Positions 49,396 to 57,748 of a stretch of 64,000 nt of DNA are shown here, one piece after another. The first letter of the stretch is position 1; every line of letters starts with the position of its first letter. This DNA is from Phycisphaera sp. Lineage in GTDB: Bacteria; Planctomycetota; Phycisphaerae; Phycisphaerales; Phycisphaeraceae. The translations under genes were made by a program, and so were the position numbers. The notes under the pieces are model-generated. The model saw only the letters and a program-made list of their open reading frames with translations, made no database searches and was not told the origin of the DNA. The DNA lies in the NCBI GenBank assembly GCA_028285385.1, contig JANQPR010000003.1, forward strand, positions 1-64,000, in the 5' to 3' direction.

Positions 49396-49833
49396 TCAGG
49401 CGAAACCCATCAGGATGAAATCAGCGGGGTCGATCGGCTCGTCGAACTCAACGCCGACGGCGTGGACGTGGCCCTCGAGCAACTCGCAGCGCCGCGTCGT
49501 CCCGCTGACCAGGACACGCCCGTCGTGGCGGTGCAGCATCATGACGTGGACACGCTGGCCCGCCTGGATGAATCGGCCGTGCAACAACCCGACGCCCGAG
49601 GCGCTCAGGTCGAACGTGCGGACGAGGAACATCTTGCGGTCTCGGGGCCCGTTGTCGACCACGAGCCCGAGCTGCGTGAACTCGAGGTAGGCGTGCCGCT
49701 GGTGCCGCCGGCGTTCACTCGCAGCACCGACGACTTTCTGTCGGCTCTCGATCAGGTCCAGGTAATACGCCCACTGCGACTGGTCCAGCTTGAGCAGGTC
49801 CAGTACGGGCGGCGGCTCGGTTTTCGATGGCAT
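49396..49833 (-). CDS. PilZ-domain protein
   Basis: A 145-residue protein from the ATG at 49833, preceded by a GGGGG stretch. An N-terminal helix (VLDLLKLDQSQWAYYLDLIESRQKV) leads to the PilZ domain: RRHQR (the RxxxR motif), DLSASG (the D/NxSxxG motif) and HVHAVGVEFDEPI. PilZ domains bind cyclic di-GMP through these two motifs, so it is a probable receptor affecting motility, adhesion or exopolysaccharide. A second PilZ gene lies directly upstream on the same strand, and the two are clear paralogues. Confidence 0.88.
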   Translation of the reverse strand: MPSKTEPPPVLDLLKLDQSQWAYYLDLIESRQKVVGAASERRRHQRHAYLEFTQLGLVVDNGPRDRKMFLVRTFDLSASGVGLLHGRFIQAGQRVHVMMLHRHDGRVLVSGTTRRCELLEGHVHAVGVEFDEPIDPADFILMGFA

Positions 49834-49970
49834 CACACCCCCGACGGATGCGGCGGGCCGGGAACCCCAGCCCTTCCGATTGGACCCCCAACACACACGC
49901 CGACACCGTCGGCGCCTCACAGGGATCATCGGGCATCGGCCGCGGGGTCATGAACCTCAGTTGCCGCCGA

Positions 49971-50429
49971 CTATGCGCTGACCCGCGTCGTGAGCAGGTA
50001 GTCCTCCAGTTCGATCAGCTTGTCGAACTCGACGCCGATGCGGTGGATGTGCCGTTTGAAGTGTTCGCACCGGCGGACGACGCCCTCGTGGTAGCTCTGG
50101 CCGTGCACGCGGTGGTGCAGGATGAGTTGGATCCGCGAGCCGGGGTAGATGAAGCTGCCGTGCAGGAAGCCCATGCCCGACCGGCTGATGTCGTGCGTCC
50201 GGACCATGAACCGCTGGATGCGGCCGTCGGCGTTGTGCAGCGTCGCGAGCAGGTGCACGACGTTGCGGTACGGCATCCGTTCGTGCCGACGCTCGCTTTC
50301 GTATTTGATGTGCCGGGCCGCCTCGCGGTCCATCTCGGCTACGTAGGCCAGCCACTCAGTATCGGTCAGCCGAAGTGAGTCCACTGGCCGGTCTGGGTCA
50401 TTGCCCCCGCTCGATCCGTACAACGGCAT
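49971..50429 (-). CDS. PilZ-domain protein, paralogue of its neighbour
   Basis: A 152-residue protein from the ATG at 50429, preceded by GGGGAG nine bases upstream. A helix around TDTEWLAYVAEMDREAARHI is followed by RRHER (RxxxR), DISRSG (DxSxxG), GSFIYPGSRIQLILHH and HRIGVEFDKLI. Both cyclic di-GMP binding motifs are intact. It matches the next gene segment by segment, indicating a tandem duplication. It lies 137 bp after the next stretch before guaB, on the same strand as guaB. Confidence 0.88.
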   Translation of the reverse strand: MPLYGSSGGNDPDRPVDSLRLTDTEWLAYVAEMDREAARHIKYESERRHERMPYRNVVHLLATLHNADGRIQRFMVRTHDISRSGMGFLHGSFIYPGSRIQLILHHRVHGQSYHEGVVRRCEHFKRHIHRIGVEFDKLIELEDYLLTTRVSA

Positions 50430-50586
50430 TTGTCCGCTCCCCACGGTGATACCCCGGCACCGCTCCGGCGGACCCCCCACCCCCCGGAATGTCGGTAACT
50501 ACGGGATTCACCTTAAACACCCCTAGCAAAAAGACTTTTTCTTGGTGGCGAGACCAAAGAGCGAGCCGGCAATCAAGACCGAAGGA

Positions 50587-52182
50587 TCAGTCCTCGTGCT
50601 TGACCTCGATGGTGTAGTTCGGGCTCTCGCGGGTGATGCGGATGTCGTGGGGGTGGGACTCGGCCATCGACGCGGCGCTGACCCGAGTGAACCGGCCGTG
50701 AGCCCGCAATGATTCGATGTCCGGCGTTCCGCAGTAGCCCATGCCCGCCCGCAGCCCGCCGACCATCTGGTACACGAAATCGCTGAGCGGCCCGCGGTAC
50801 GGGACCCGGCCCTCCACGCCCTCGGGCACGAGCTTGTCCTTCTTGGTGATCCCTTTCTGGCTGTAACGGTCGGCGGACCCGGCCATCATCGCGCCCTCGC
50901 TGCCCATGCCGCGGTACTGCTTGTACCGCCGCCCCATGTGGATAATCAGGTCGCCGGGCGATTCGTCGAGACCCGCAAACAACGAGCCGAGCATCACGAC
51001 GTTCGCGCCGGCGGCGATCGCCTTGGTGATGTCACCGCTGTGTCGGATCCCGCCGTCGGCGATCAACGGGACGCCCGCATCGGCGCACGCCCGGCCCGCC
51101 TCGAAGATCGCCGTGATCTGCGGCACGCCCACGCCCGAGACGATCCGCGTCGTGCAGATCGAGCCCGGCCCGATGCCGACCTTCACCGCGCTCGCCCCGG
51201 CGTCGATCAGGTCCCGTGCGCCCTGCTCGGTGGCGACGTTCCCCGCCACCACCTCGATATCGAACTGACGCTTGATCTCGGCGACGGTGTCGATGACGTT
51301 CCGGCTGTGCCCGTGGGCCGAGTCGACGAAGATCACGTCGGCCTCGGCGGCGATTAACGCCTCGACGCGCTCGAGTTGGTGCACGCCCACCGCCGCGCCG
51401 ACGCGGAGCCGGCCGCGGTCGTCCCGGCAAGCGCGGGGGAACTGGTCCTTCTTCGCGATGTCGCGCATCGTGATCAGCCCGGTCAGGCGACCGGACGCTT
51501 CCACGAGCAGCAGCTTCTCGACCTTGTTCTTGTTGAGGATCGCCTCGGCGGTCTCGAGCGTGGTCTCCGGGCCCGCGGTGACCAGCTCGGCGCTCATCAC
51601 GTCGCGCACCGGCTGCGTGTCGTCGTCGAGGAACATCATGTCCCGCCGGGTCACGATGCCGACCGCCTTGCCGTCGGACGTCCCGTCGTCGGTAATCGGC
51701 ACGCCGGAGATGTTCTGCTCGGCCATCAACCGGCGGACTTCCGACGCGGGCGCTTCGGGCGGGAGCGTGACCGGGTCGGTGATGACACCGTTGGCGGAGC
51801 GTTTGACCTTGCGGACCTCGCGGGCCTGGGCCTCGACGGTCAGGTTCTTGTGGATGACGCCCAGGCCGCCTTCCTGCGCCAGCGCGATCGCGAGCGCCGA
51901 CTCGGTGACGGTGTCCATCGGTGCCGAGAGCAGCGGGATGTGCAGCGTGATGTTCGCGGTCAGCCGGGTGTCGGTGTCGGCCTCGGTGGGGACGACCTCG
52001 CTGCGCGACGGGATGAGCAGCACGTCGTCGAACGTGATGCCGTCGGCGACGATCTTGTCGGCCCCGGAAAGCACCGGCGGTCGCGACAACGACGCCTGCA
52101 CGGGCGGGGCCTGGACGGGGGCGGCGGTCGGGGGCACCGCGTCGGGCGACGCGGGGACAGTGGGAGCGGGAGTGGCTGCCAT
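50587..52182 (-). CDS. guaB: IMP dehydrogenase
   Basis: A 531-residue enzyme that oxidises IMP to XMP, the committed step to GMP. After a 38-residue Pro/Ala-rich leader comes [23 protein letters not shown]-domain pair follows at about residues 130-245 ([29 protein letters not shown]). [20 protein letters not shown] has the catalytic Cys343. The flap [11 protein letters not shown] and [24 protein letters not shown] complete it. Frames upstream of 52182 are open but unconserved, so that ATG is chosen. The Pro/Ala leader is longer than usual. Confidence 0.97.
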   Translation of the reverse strand: MAATPAPTVPASPDAVPPTAAPVQAPPVQASLSRPPVLSGADKIVADGITFDDVLLIPSRSEVVPTEADTDTRLTANITLHIPLLSAPMDTVTESALAIALAQEGGLGVIHKNLTVEAQAREVRKVKRSANGVITDPVTLPPEAPASEVRRLMAEQNISGVPITDDGTSDGKAVGIVTRRDMMFLDDDTQPVRDVMSAELVTAGPETTLETAEAILNKNKVEKLLLVEASGRLTGLITMRDIAKKDQFPRACRDDRGRLRVGAAVGVHQLERVEALIAAEADVIFVDSAHGHSRNVIDTVAEIKRQFDIEVVAGNVATEQGARDLIDAGASAVKVGIGPGSICTTRIVSGVGVPQITAIFEAGRACADAGVPLIADGGIRHSGDITKAIAAGANVVMLGSLFAGLDESPGDLIIHMGRRYKQYRGMGSEGAMMAGSADRYSQKGITKKDKLVPEGVEGRVPYRGPLSDFVYQMVGGLRAGMGYCGTPDIESLRAHGRFTRVSAASMAESHPHDIRITRESPNYTIEVKHED

Positions 52183-52330
52183 GGCGGATGATGCCAAACC
52201 GGGCCGGGCCACGTCAAGACGACCCCGCGATAACCCCGAATCGCCGCGTTTGGCGGGGGCATCGGGCAGTGTTAGGATGCCGGACTCGGCGGCGAGTGAC
52301 GGCTTCGGCCTCGGCTCCCCGCCCACGCCT

Positions 52331-52404
52331 CGGGGCGTAGCGCAGCTTGGTAGCGCGCTTGACTGGGGGTCAAGAGGTCGCAGGTTCAAATCCTGTCGCC
52401 CCGA
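52331..52404 (+). tRNA. tRNA-Pro (anticodon GGG)
   Basis: CGGGGCG pairs fully with CGCCCCG plus discriminator A. The anticodon stem CTTGA/TCAAG encloses CTGGGGG, giving GGG. The T arm is GCAGGTTCAAATCCTGT. Confidence 0.97.
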
Positions 52405-52520
52405 TTTGCGAAGCGAAAGCAGACGCCGCGCCAGCGGCAGAGAGCCGAGCTTCGGCAGCGACACGTTTGAGCGAGCCGCCCCCCCAGCGACTCGCGGCAA
52501 CCCGGGTTTCAAGGCTCGAC

Positions 52521-52548
52521 TTGCACCCCACCGAATAATGGATATTCT
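52521..52548 (+). promoter_or_regulatory. Candidate promoter for the DNRLRE-like PEP-CTERM gene
   Basis: TTGCAC, 16 bases, then TATTCT, in a locally AT-richer stretch. Ribosome-binding GGGAG follows before the ATG at 52582. Confidence 0.4.
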
Positions 52549-52581
52549 ACTCCACAATACGCTTTTGGGAGAATGCCCCCG

Positions 52582-53376
52582 ATGAATCGCTCACCGCGCC
52601 ACCGCCTGACCCCGCTCGCCGCCCTGCTCGCCGGCGCCCTCGGCCTCCATGCCGAAGCGAACCCCATCGTCATCCAACCCGACGTCGTCACCGCCAACGA
52701 CGCCACCATCTACGAAGGCTTCCCCACCGGGAACCTCTCCGGCGGCGACAACTCGGCCCTGCCGCCAAACATCCGCCAGATCCTCGACGGGTTCACCGGG
52801 TTCCTCGTCGTGAGCCAGACCGTGTCCGGCAACGACCTCCAGTCGCTGCTGAGCTTCGACCTCTCGTCGCTCGCCGGCACCGACCCCGCCGACATCACCG
52901 ACGCCACGGTTTCGGTCTATGCGATCGACTCGACGCAACTGCCCTTCCCCACCGACAAGCCGACGCCGAGCACGGCGATCGACGTCTCCGCCTACCCGGT
53001 CGGCGATTTCAGCCAGACGCAGGTCACCTGGGTCAACGCGCCGCTGCCCCGTGACGCGAACAACGTCCCGACCGCGACGCCGTACGACACGCAGACCGTG
53101 GACGGCTTCGACCGCTGGGTCGACTTCGACCTGACCCAGCCGCTGCGCGACGCGCTCGCGACCAGCGCCGCGGTGCTCAACGTCGCGCTCGCCAGCGCCG
53201 ACGCGGTCACCGACCCGACCTCCGGCAACGACGTGTCGCTGGTCGCCTACGCCGGCGAGTCGTCCACGTTCGTGCCTTCGCCGCTGCAGCCGAAGCTGAC
53301 CGTCAACGTTGTCCCCGAACCCGCGGCTTTTGGCGCGTTGCTGGTTACCGGACTCGTGGGGTGTCGTCGCCGCTAA
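52582..53376 (+). CDS. Secreted PEP-CTERM protein with DNRLRE-like domain
   Basis: A 264-residue protein. The ATG at 52582 is preferred to the one at 52573 because GGGAG lies nine bases before it. After a signal peptide ([18 protein letters not shown]) comes a single beta domain: [47 protein letters not shown], then [14 protein letters not shown] and [13 protein letters not shown]. The pattern of a destabilising loop, LLSFDLS and TW resembles DNRLRE/TGF-beta-propeptide-like extracellular domains. It ends with [21 protein letters not shown]. It lacks the dockerin-like module. The third prepilin gene begins 42 bp downstream. Confidence 0.85.
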   Translation: MNRSPRHRLTPLAALLAGALGLHAEANPIVIQPDVVTANDATIYEGFPTGNLSGGDNSALPPNIRQILDGFTGFLVVSQTVSGNDLQSLLSFDLSSLAGTDPADITDATVSVYAIDSTQLPFPTDKPTPSTAIDVSAYPVGDFSQTQVTWVNAPLPRDANNVPTATPYDTQTVDGFDRWVDFDLTQPLRDALATSAAVLNVALASADAVTDPTSGNDVSLVAYAGESSTFVPSPLQPKLTVNVVPEPAAFGALLVTGLVGCRRR

Positions 53377-53418
53377 GCGTGGCCGATACCGCGGTTGGTG
53401 TCACCGCACGCAACACCG

Positions 53419-54183
53419 ATGGAACGCTCGACGCCCGCATCCCGACGCCCCGCTTTCACGATCATTGAGCTCCTCGTGGTGGTGAGCATCATCGCGCTGC
53501 TGATCGCGCTGCTGATGCCGGCGCTGCACGCGGCGCGGAACATCGGCAAGGCGATCTGTTGCGCCTCGCACCTCCGGCAGATCGGCACGGCCGTCGGCGC
53601 GTACGTCGCCGACCACGACCAGCACCTGCCGTACATCGACTCGGCGCTGTGGGACCCGACGTCGCCGACCCGGCAGAACTGGGACGCCGACCCGACCGAC
53701 GCGAGCCAGCACCCGCACAGCTTCACCAACGTGCTGGGCGACTACCTGATGGGCGTCACGCTGATGCGCTGCCCCGACGCCGTCGCGGGGTACCCGGCCG
53801 ACGACCCGGTCGTGACCTACCGCATCGCCTCCGCCGACAACGTCGACGCCGTCCCCGAGACCGTCGAGCAACTCCGCAGACCCGGCGGCGGCGTGGCGTA
53901 CGAGTACCCGTTCAAGTACTTCAACGGCCGCCCCTACGAAGTCGAGACCATCGAGGGCAAGGTCGGCCAATCCGGGAACGGCTTCCCCACGCTGACGTGG
54001 AAGGTCAAGCCCGAACGCGGCGAGTACTACCTCGTCCGGGACTTCGTCGACGACGTGAACGGGCAACGCCTCATCCCCCACCAGGGCGACGCGAACCAGC
54101 TGTTCATCGACCTGTCCGTGCAGGTGTTCCGTGAAGACGGCGAGGGCGGCCACATCTTCACCGACGATCGCCGGGGGAACTAA
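53419..54183 (+). CDS. Prepilin-type protein with a modified H-X9-D motif
   Basis: A 254-residue protein from the ATG at 53419; a TTG at 53395 would add eight residues. RPAFTIIELLVVVSIIALLIALLMPALHAARNIGKAICCASHLRQIG is a canonical prepilin N-terminus with Glu5 (given here in segments of the known pattern). The C-terminal HQGDANQLFIDLSVQVF keeps the His and the Asp nine residues later, but the Gly of H-X9-DG is Leu. The central domain contains CPDAVAGYP. It follows a PEP-CTERM gene by 42 bp. Confidence 0.85.
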   Translation: MERSTPASRRPAFTIIELLVVVSIIALLIALLMPALHAARNIGKAICCASHLRQIGTAVGAYVADHDQHLPYIDSALWDPTSPTRQNWDADPTDASQHPHSFTNVLGDYLMGVTLMRCPDAVAGYPADDPVVTYRIASADNVDAVPETVEQLRRPGGGVAYEYPFKYFNGRPYEVETIEGKVGQSGNGFPTLTWKVKPERGEYYLVRDFVDDVNGQRLIPHQGDANQLFIDLSVQVFREDGEGGHIFTDDRRGN

Positions 54184-54291
54184 ACCGGCAGCAACCCGTC
54201 TGCCGTTTCGCGCTTCTGCCACGCGGCGTTGAGATACAGTGCGTAGCGATGGTGTGACCTTGTGACGTGTTGCGCCGATGGAGGTGCCGCC

Positions 54292-55089
54292 GTGTCCGAC
54301 CGACCGATCAAGGCCCCGAAGCCCGCGCCCGACGCGGTGGTGTTCCACTCGTACCCGAAGCTGCTGTTCGCCTGGCCGCTAATCCTCTTCGGCGTGGTGT
54401 TCTACTTCCTGCCCGAGACGTGGTCGGGCTTCCTGGGGTGGGTCTACCTCTTCATCACGCTGGTGACCGTCACGGCCCTGGCGATCGACCTCGAACGCAA
54501 CTACGCGTTTGTGTGGTCGTTGGTGTTCGGGATCTTCTTCTTCGTCGGCAAGTGGCTGCACGCGTCCTTCGACATCCCGTTCTTCGAGCGCGTCTTCGGG
54601 TTTTTCTACGGCCTGGGCACGAAGTACGACCCCGGTTACGGCATGGCGTTGTCGCTGCTGCTGCTGTTTCCATACGTCGTGATGCTGGTGTGGGTGCGGA
54701 TCAACAGCCGGTGGCGGATCACGCACAACGAGTTCGAGCACTACGCCTGGGGCCGGGCCGACGACTCGCTCGCGCGGGGCGCCAAGCGGGTTCGGTCGAC
54801 GTACCCGGACCTGCTGGAGTTCCTGCTCTGCGGCGCCGGGACGCTGATCGTGTACTCGGCGACGGGGCGGACGGAGCTGCGTCGGATCCCCAACGTCCCG
54901 CTGCTGTTCCGGGTCCGTAAGCGGATCAACGAGCTGCTCGAAAGCCAACAGGTCACGCTACGAGACCACGACCGCCAAGTCCTCGCCGAGGCCGAGGCGG
55001 AGACCGAGGAACAAGAGGAGGACGCCGGGCCTGACGGGGACGAGTCTCTCGGCGAATCCGACGGGATCGGCGGGAAGGACCCGCTGTGA
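54292..55089 (+). CDS. Membrane protein of unknown function
   Basis: A 265-residue protein from the GTG at 54292, chosen because GGAGG lies seven bases before it. Four hydrophobic helices (LLFAWPLILFGVVFYFLP, GWVYLFITLVTVTALAI, FVWSLVFGIFFFVGKWL, ALSLLLLFPYVVMLVWVRI) are followed by a cytoplasmic domain (SRWRITHNEFEHYAWGRADDSLARGAKRVRSTYPDLLEFLLCGAGTLIVYSATGRTELRRIPNVPLL). This domain resembles a PH-like/bPH domain, because TLIVYSATGRTELRRIPNV is the usual strand pair. The C-terminus is a highly acidic tail. The family is not firmly identified. Confidence 0.75.
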   Translation: MSDRPIKAPKPAPDAVVFHSYPKLLFAWPLILFGVVFYFLPETWSGFLGWVYLFITLVTVTALAIDLERNYAFVWSLVFGIFFFVGKWLHASFDIPFFERVFGFFYGLGTKYDPGYGMALSLLLLFPYVVMLVWVRINSRWRITHNEFEHYAWGRADDSLARGAKRVRSTYPDLLEFLLCGAGTLIVYSATGRTELRRIPNVPLLFRVRKRINELLESQQVTLRDHDRQVLAEAEAETEEQEEDAGPDGDESLGESDGIGGKDPL

Positions 55090-55519
55090 GCCCGACCCTG
55101 ACCGCCCGCGGCGTTTCCCCCGACGGCTTGCCACCGATCAGTTCCCGGACCTATACTCTGACAAGTGGCGGGGATATCCTGCCGATAGCCGTGTTGGATC
55201 GGGAGTTGGGATTGCAGCGGCGGTTGGGCCAAGCCGGCTCCGTCCCGCTGAAGCAAGCGACATGTGCCGACGGGTTTCGAGGTCACCGGCCACGGTCGGT
55301 TTGCGTTGACCGGATGGCCCCCCGCCGCCCCGGGTTCTGGAATGAACTGTGAACCGCGTCCCCCCGGCTCAACGCCGGGCGTGCACCGGTTCCACCCATG
55401 GAAAACCTCCCACGGGTTTAACAAGCTTTTTCAATCGGCGTTGCCGTTCCCGGGCGCGGGCCCTCGATGGCGGTCGCCGAGACTCTCTTGGAGCAGCCTC
55501 CGCGGAGGCGACCGACATC
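55090..55519. other. Gene-free leader region
   Basis: About 430 bases containing the promoter at 55128-55157 and no supported gene. The reading frame open from 55349 into the next gene is Arg/Ala-rich and unconserved. No known riboswitch motif was recognised. Confidence 0.45.
55128..55157 (+). promoter_or_regulatory. Strong candidate promoter with long leader
   Basis: TTGCCA (5 of 6 bases of the -35 consensus), 18-base spacer, TATACT (5 of 6 of the -10 consensus). It is the best sigma-70-type match seen in the window, yet the next supported start codon is at 55520, implying a leader of roughly 355 bases. Confidence 0.6.
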
Positions 55520-56254
55520 ATGGTTCTGACCGTGCGTTTCGAGAAGGGGGACCGCGTTAAGCACCCCAAGCGCCCCGAGTGGGGGTCCGGCATCGTCCGT
55601 GACATCGCGCCCATTACCCACGAGGGCGAGGCCGCCCAACGCCTCACTATCGACTTCGCCACCAAGGGCCGGGTGGTGATCAACGCCGCCATCGCCCCGC
55701 TGGAGAAGGTCGGCAAGGCCTACACCCCGCCCAAGCCCAACGACGGGCACCGTGGCTCCGCCGCGCAGCTCTGGGCCGGGCACCCCGAGGGCAGCAAGGC
55801 CGTCCACAACGGCGAGCGCAACGGCGCGCCCCCGCGCGACGGCGATCCGGGCGCACCCTCGTCGAGTGGCGACTCCGGCTGGCTCGACCAGCTCGAGACC
55901 GCCGGCGGCAAGAAGCACGAGCTCTGGGAGCTGCCCGACGACCTCACGGACCCGTTCGCCACGCCCGAGCAACGCCTCAAGGCCACACTCGACAGCTACC
56001 GGTACTCCACCGAGCCGCGGGCGTTGATCGAGTGGGCCATCGTCCAGACCGGGCTCGACGACCCGCTGACCAAGTACACCCGGCCCGAGCTAGAACAGGC
56101 CTTCCCCCGCTTCGCCCGGGACCGCGACGCCCACCTCCGCAGCCAGATCCGCGAGTTCAAACGCAAGAACGACCTCGCCACGATCAAGGCCTGCCAGAAG
56201 GGCGGCCTGATGCCCGCGGCGCAGTCGGCGCTCGACCGCGCCCTGCGCGGCTGA
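55520..56254 (+). CDS. DUF3553-domain protein
   Basis: A 244-residue protein from the ATG at 55520, with GGAGG eleven bases upstream. The N-terminal 65 residues (VRFEKGDRVKHPKRPEWGSGIVRDI, LTIDFATKGRVVINAAIAPLEKV) match the short DUF3553 beta domain, which recalls the Tudor-like fold of CarD-type RNA-polymerase interaction modules. A disordered Gly/Asn/Pro linker follows. The C-terminal 100 residues are helical (LELPDDLTDPFATPEQRLKATLDSYRYSTEP, FARDRDAHLRSQIREFKRKNDLATIKACQKGG). Usually the domain occurs alone in about 60 residues, so the long tail is unusual. Function unknown. Confidence 0.78.
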   Translation: MVLTVRFEKGDRVKHPKRPEWGSGIVRDIAPITHEGEAAQRLTIDFATKGRVVINAAIAPLEKVGKAYTPPKPNDGHRGSAAQLWAGHPEGSKAVHNGERNGAPPRDGDPGAPSSSGDSGWLDQLETAGGKKHELWELPDDLTDPFATPEQRLKATLDSYRYSTEPRALIEWAIVQTGLDDPLTKYTRPELEQAFPRFARDRDAHLRSQIREFKRKNDLATIKACQKGGLMPAAQSALDRALRG

Positions 56255-56292
56255 CGATTCGCCGACCAACAACACCTTCCACAACCGCCACG

Positions 56293-56325
56293 AAGCCCAC
56301 GGATGCAACCCGTGGGTTTCTTCTT
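56293..56325 (+). terminator. Rho-independent terminator after the DUF3553 gene
   Basis: CCCACGG (56296-56302) pairs with CCGTGGG (56310-56316), extended by AA/TT and a G-U pair, followed by TTTCTTCTT. Confidence 0.8.
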
Positions 56326-56375
56326 GTAACCTGCGCCCGAGCCTCGCGTCCGCCCCCGATCAGGAGCGCCCGACC

Positions 56376-56756
56376 ATGGACACCCCCAACGACCGCCGGT
56401 ACCTCGACTCGCACGAGTGGCACAAGCTCAACGACGACGGCACCGTGACGATCGGCATCAGCGCGTTCGCCGTCGACGAACTCACCGACATCACGTACCT
56501 CGAGGTCACCAAGGACAGCGGCACAGTCGATGCCGGCGAGGCGTTCGGCGAGATCGAGTCGGTCAAAGCCACCAGTGACCTGTATTGCGGGCTCGCCGGC
56601 GAGGTGGTCGAAGTGAACCAGGCCGTGATCGACGACCCCGAGACGATCAACCGCGACTGCTACGGGGCCGGCTGGGTGCTGCGGGTCAGGCCCAACGACC
56701 CGGCGGACCTGGATGAACTGCACACGGCCGAGGCGTACGCCGCCGCAAACACGTGA
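56376..56756 (+). CDS. gcvH: Glycine cleavage system H protein
   Basis: A 126-residue lipoyl carrier that shuttles the aminomethyl group between the P, T and L proteins. RYLDSHEWHKLNDDGTVTIGISAFAVDELTDITYLEV opens it. GEIESVKATSDLYCGLAGEVVEVN has the lipoylated Lys64. DCYGAGWVLRVRPND and the C-terminal LHTAEAYAA complete it. Length is standard. CAGGAG precedes the ATG. gcvT and gcvP are not adjacent, unlike the usual gcvTHP order. It may also serve in lipoate transfer. Confidence 0.96.
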   Translation: MDTPNDRRYLDSHEWHKLNDDGTVTIGISAFAVDELTDITYLEVTKDSGTVDAGEAFGEIESVKATSDLYCGLAGEVVEVNQAVIDDPETINRDCYGAGWVLRVRPNDPADLDELHTAEAYAAANT

Positions 56757-56788
56757 GGGACGGGTTCGCCCCGAGGCATAATCCCCCG

Positions 56789-56794
56789 TAAAAT
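56789..56794 (+). promoter_or_regulatory. TAAAAT, six bases before a TTG start (leaderless -10 candidate)
   Basis: TAAAAT is followed by six bases (CCCGGT) and a TTG in the frame of the amidohydrolase-like gene. The alternative ATG at 56828 has no ribosome-binding site. Confidence 0.45.
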
Positions 56795-56800
56795 CCCGGT

Positions 56801-57748
56801 TTGGGGCATTCGCCGCCGAGACCCCGCATGATCGTCGATCTGCACACTCGCATCTGGGACGCCATCGAGGACCTCGGCCCCGCCGTCGCCGAACAGGCCC
56901 GCCGCCGCGGTGCCGAGCCGTGGGAGGCGGTGTCCGCTTCCTTCGAGGCTCACGAAGCCGCGACGGCGCCGGTGTCCTGCGCCGTGGTGCACGGCCTGCG
57001 CAGCGACCTACTCGGCGCGACCATCGCCCACGACCAGGTCGCCGCCGCCGTGAAGCGAAGCCCCGACACCCTGCTCGGTTTCGCGGGGATCGACCCGACC
57101 GCGGGCAAGCCGGTGAAAGAACTCGAGGCCGCCGTCGACCACGGCCTGGTCGGCGTCTCCGTCAGCCCGACCGCCGCGGGGTTCCACCCCTGTTCCACCG
57201 GCGCAATGGAGTTGTTCGAAGCCTGCGCCGCCCGCCAACTGCCCGTGTACATCGAGGCCGGCTCGCACCTGGCCCGCGCCGCGAAGATGGAGTTCGGCCA
57301 GCCGTTCCTACTCGACGAGGTCGTCCGTTCTTTCCCCGAGCTGCGCCTGGTCGTCGGCGGGTTCGGCGAGCCCTGGCCCAACCAGACCGCGGCGCTGCTG
57401 GCCAAGCACCCCTCCGTCTTCGCCGACGTGTCCGGGCTCGTGCTCCGGCCGTGGCCGCTCTACAACGCACTCGTCTCGGCGTACCAGGCCGGCGTGATGA
57501 ACCAGGTGCTCTTCGCGTCCGGCTTCCCAGCGTGCGAGCCCGAGAAGGCGATCGTCACGCTCTACAGCGTCAACACCCTCACCCAGGGCACCCCCCTGCC
57601 GAGCATCCCCCGCGAACAACTCCGCGGCATCGTCGAACGCAACTCGCTCGAACAGCTCGGGCTGCCCAACCCCGCCAAGGACGGCCAACTCGACGACAAG
57701 TCGTCCTCGGCGTTCGAACAAATCGTCGTCGAGAGCACGGCGAGTTGA
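56801..57748 (+). CDS. Amidohydrolase-2-fold protein lacking the metal ligands
   Basis: 315 residues from the TTG at 56801, or 306 from the ATG at 56828. The layout is that of amidohydrolase-related decarboxylases: IVDLHTRIW at the first strand, GFAGIDPTAGKPVKELE, GLVGVSVSPTAAGFHP, LPVYIEAGSH, LRLVVGGFGEPWPNQTAALL, VFADVSGL and VLFASGFPACEPEKAI. Yet the usual HxH is H-x-R, the lPv-x-x-H-x-G His is Glu, the A-H-x-G His is Gly/Phe, and the final S-D-x-P Asp is Gly. The family catalytic metal therefore cannot bind normally. It is probably a pseudoenzyme or a protein with a new role. Its stop overlaps the next start by one base. Confidence 0.82.
   Translation: MGHSPPRPRMIVDLHTRIWDAIEDLGPAVAEQARRRGAEPWEAVSASFEAHEAATAPVSCAVVHGLRSDLLGATIAHDQVAAAVKRSPDTLLGFAGIDPTAGKPVKELEAAVDHGLVGVSVSPTAAGFHPCSTGAMELFEACAARQLPVYIEAGSHLARAAKMEFGQPFLLDEVVRSFPELRLVVGGFGEPWPNQTAALLAKHPSVFADVSGLVLRPWPLYNALVSAYQAGVMNQVLFASGFPACEPEKAIVTLYSVNTLTQGTPLPSIPREQLRGIVERNSLEQLGLPNPAKDGQLDDKSSSAFEQIVVESTAS

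Noticed and set aside
55349-55519. In-frame extension of the DUF3553 gene to the GTG at 55349
   Set aside because: The extra 57 residues are Arg/Ala/Gly-rich with no similarity; DUF3553 begins at the ATG at 55520 with GGAGG upstream.
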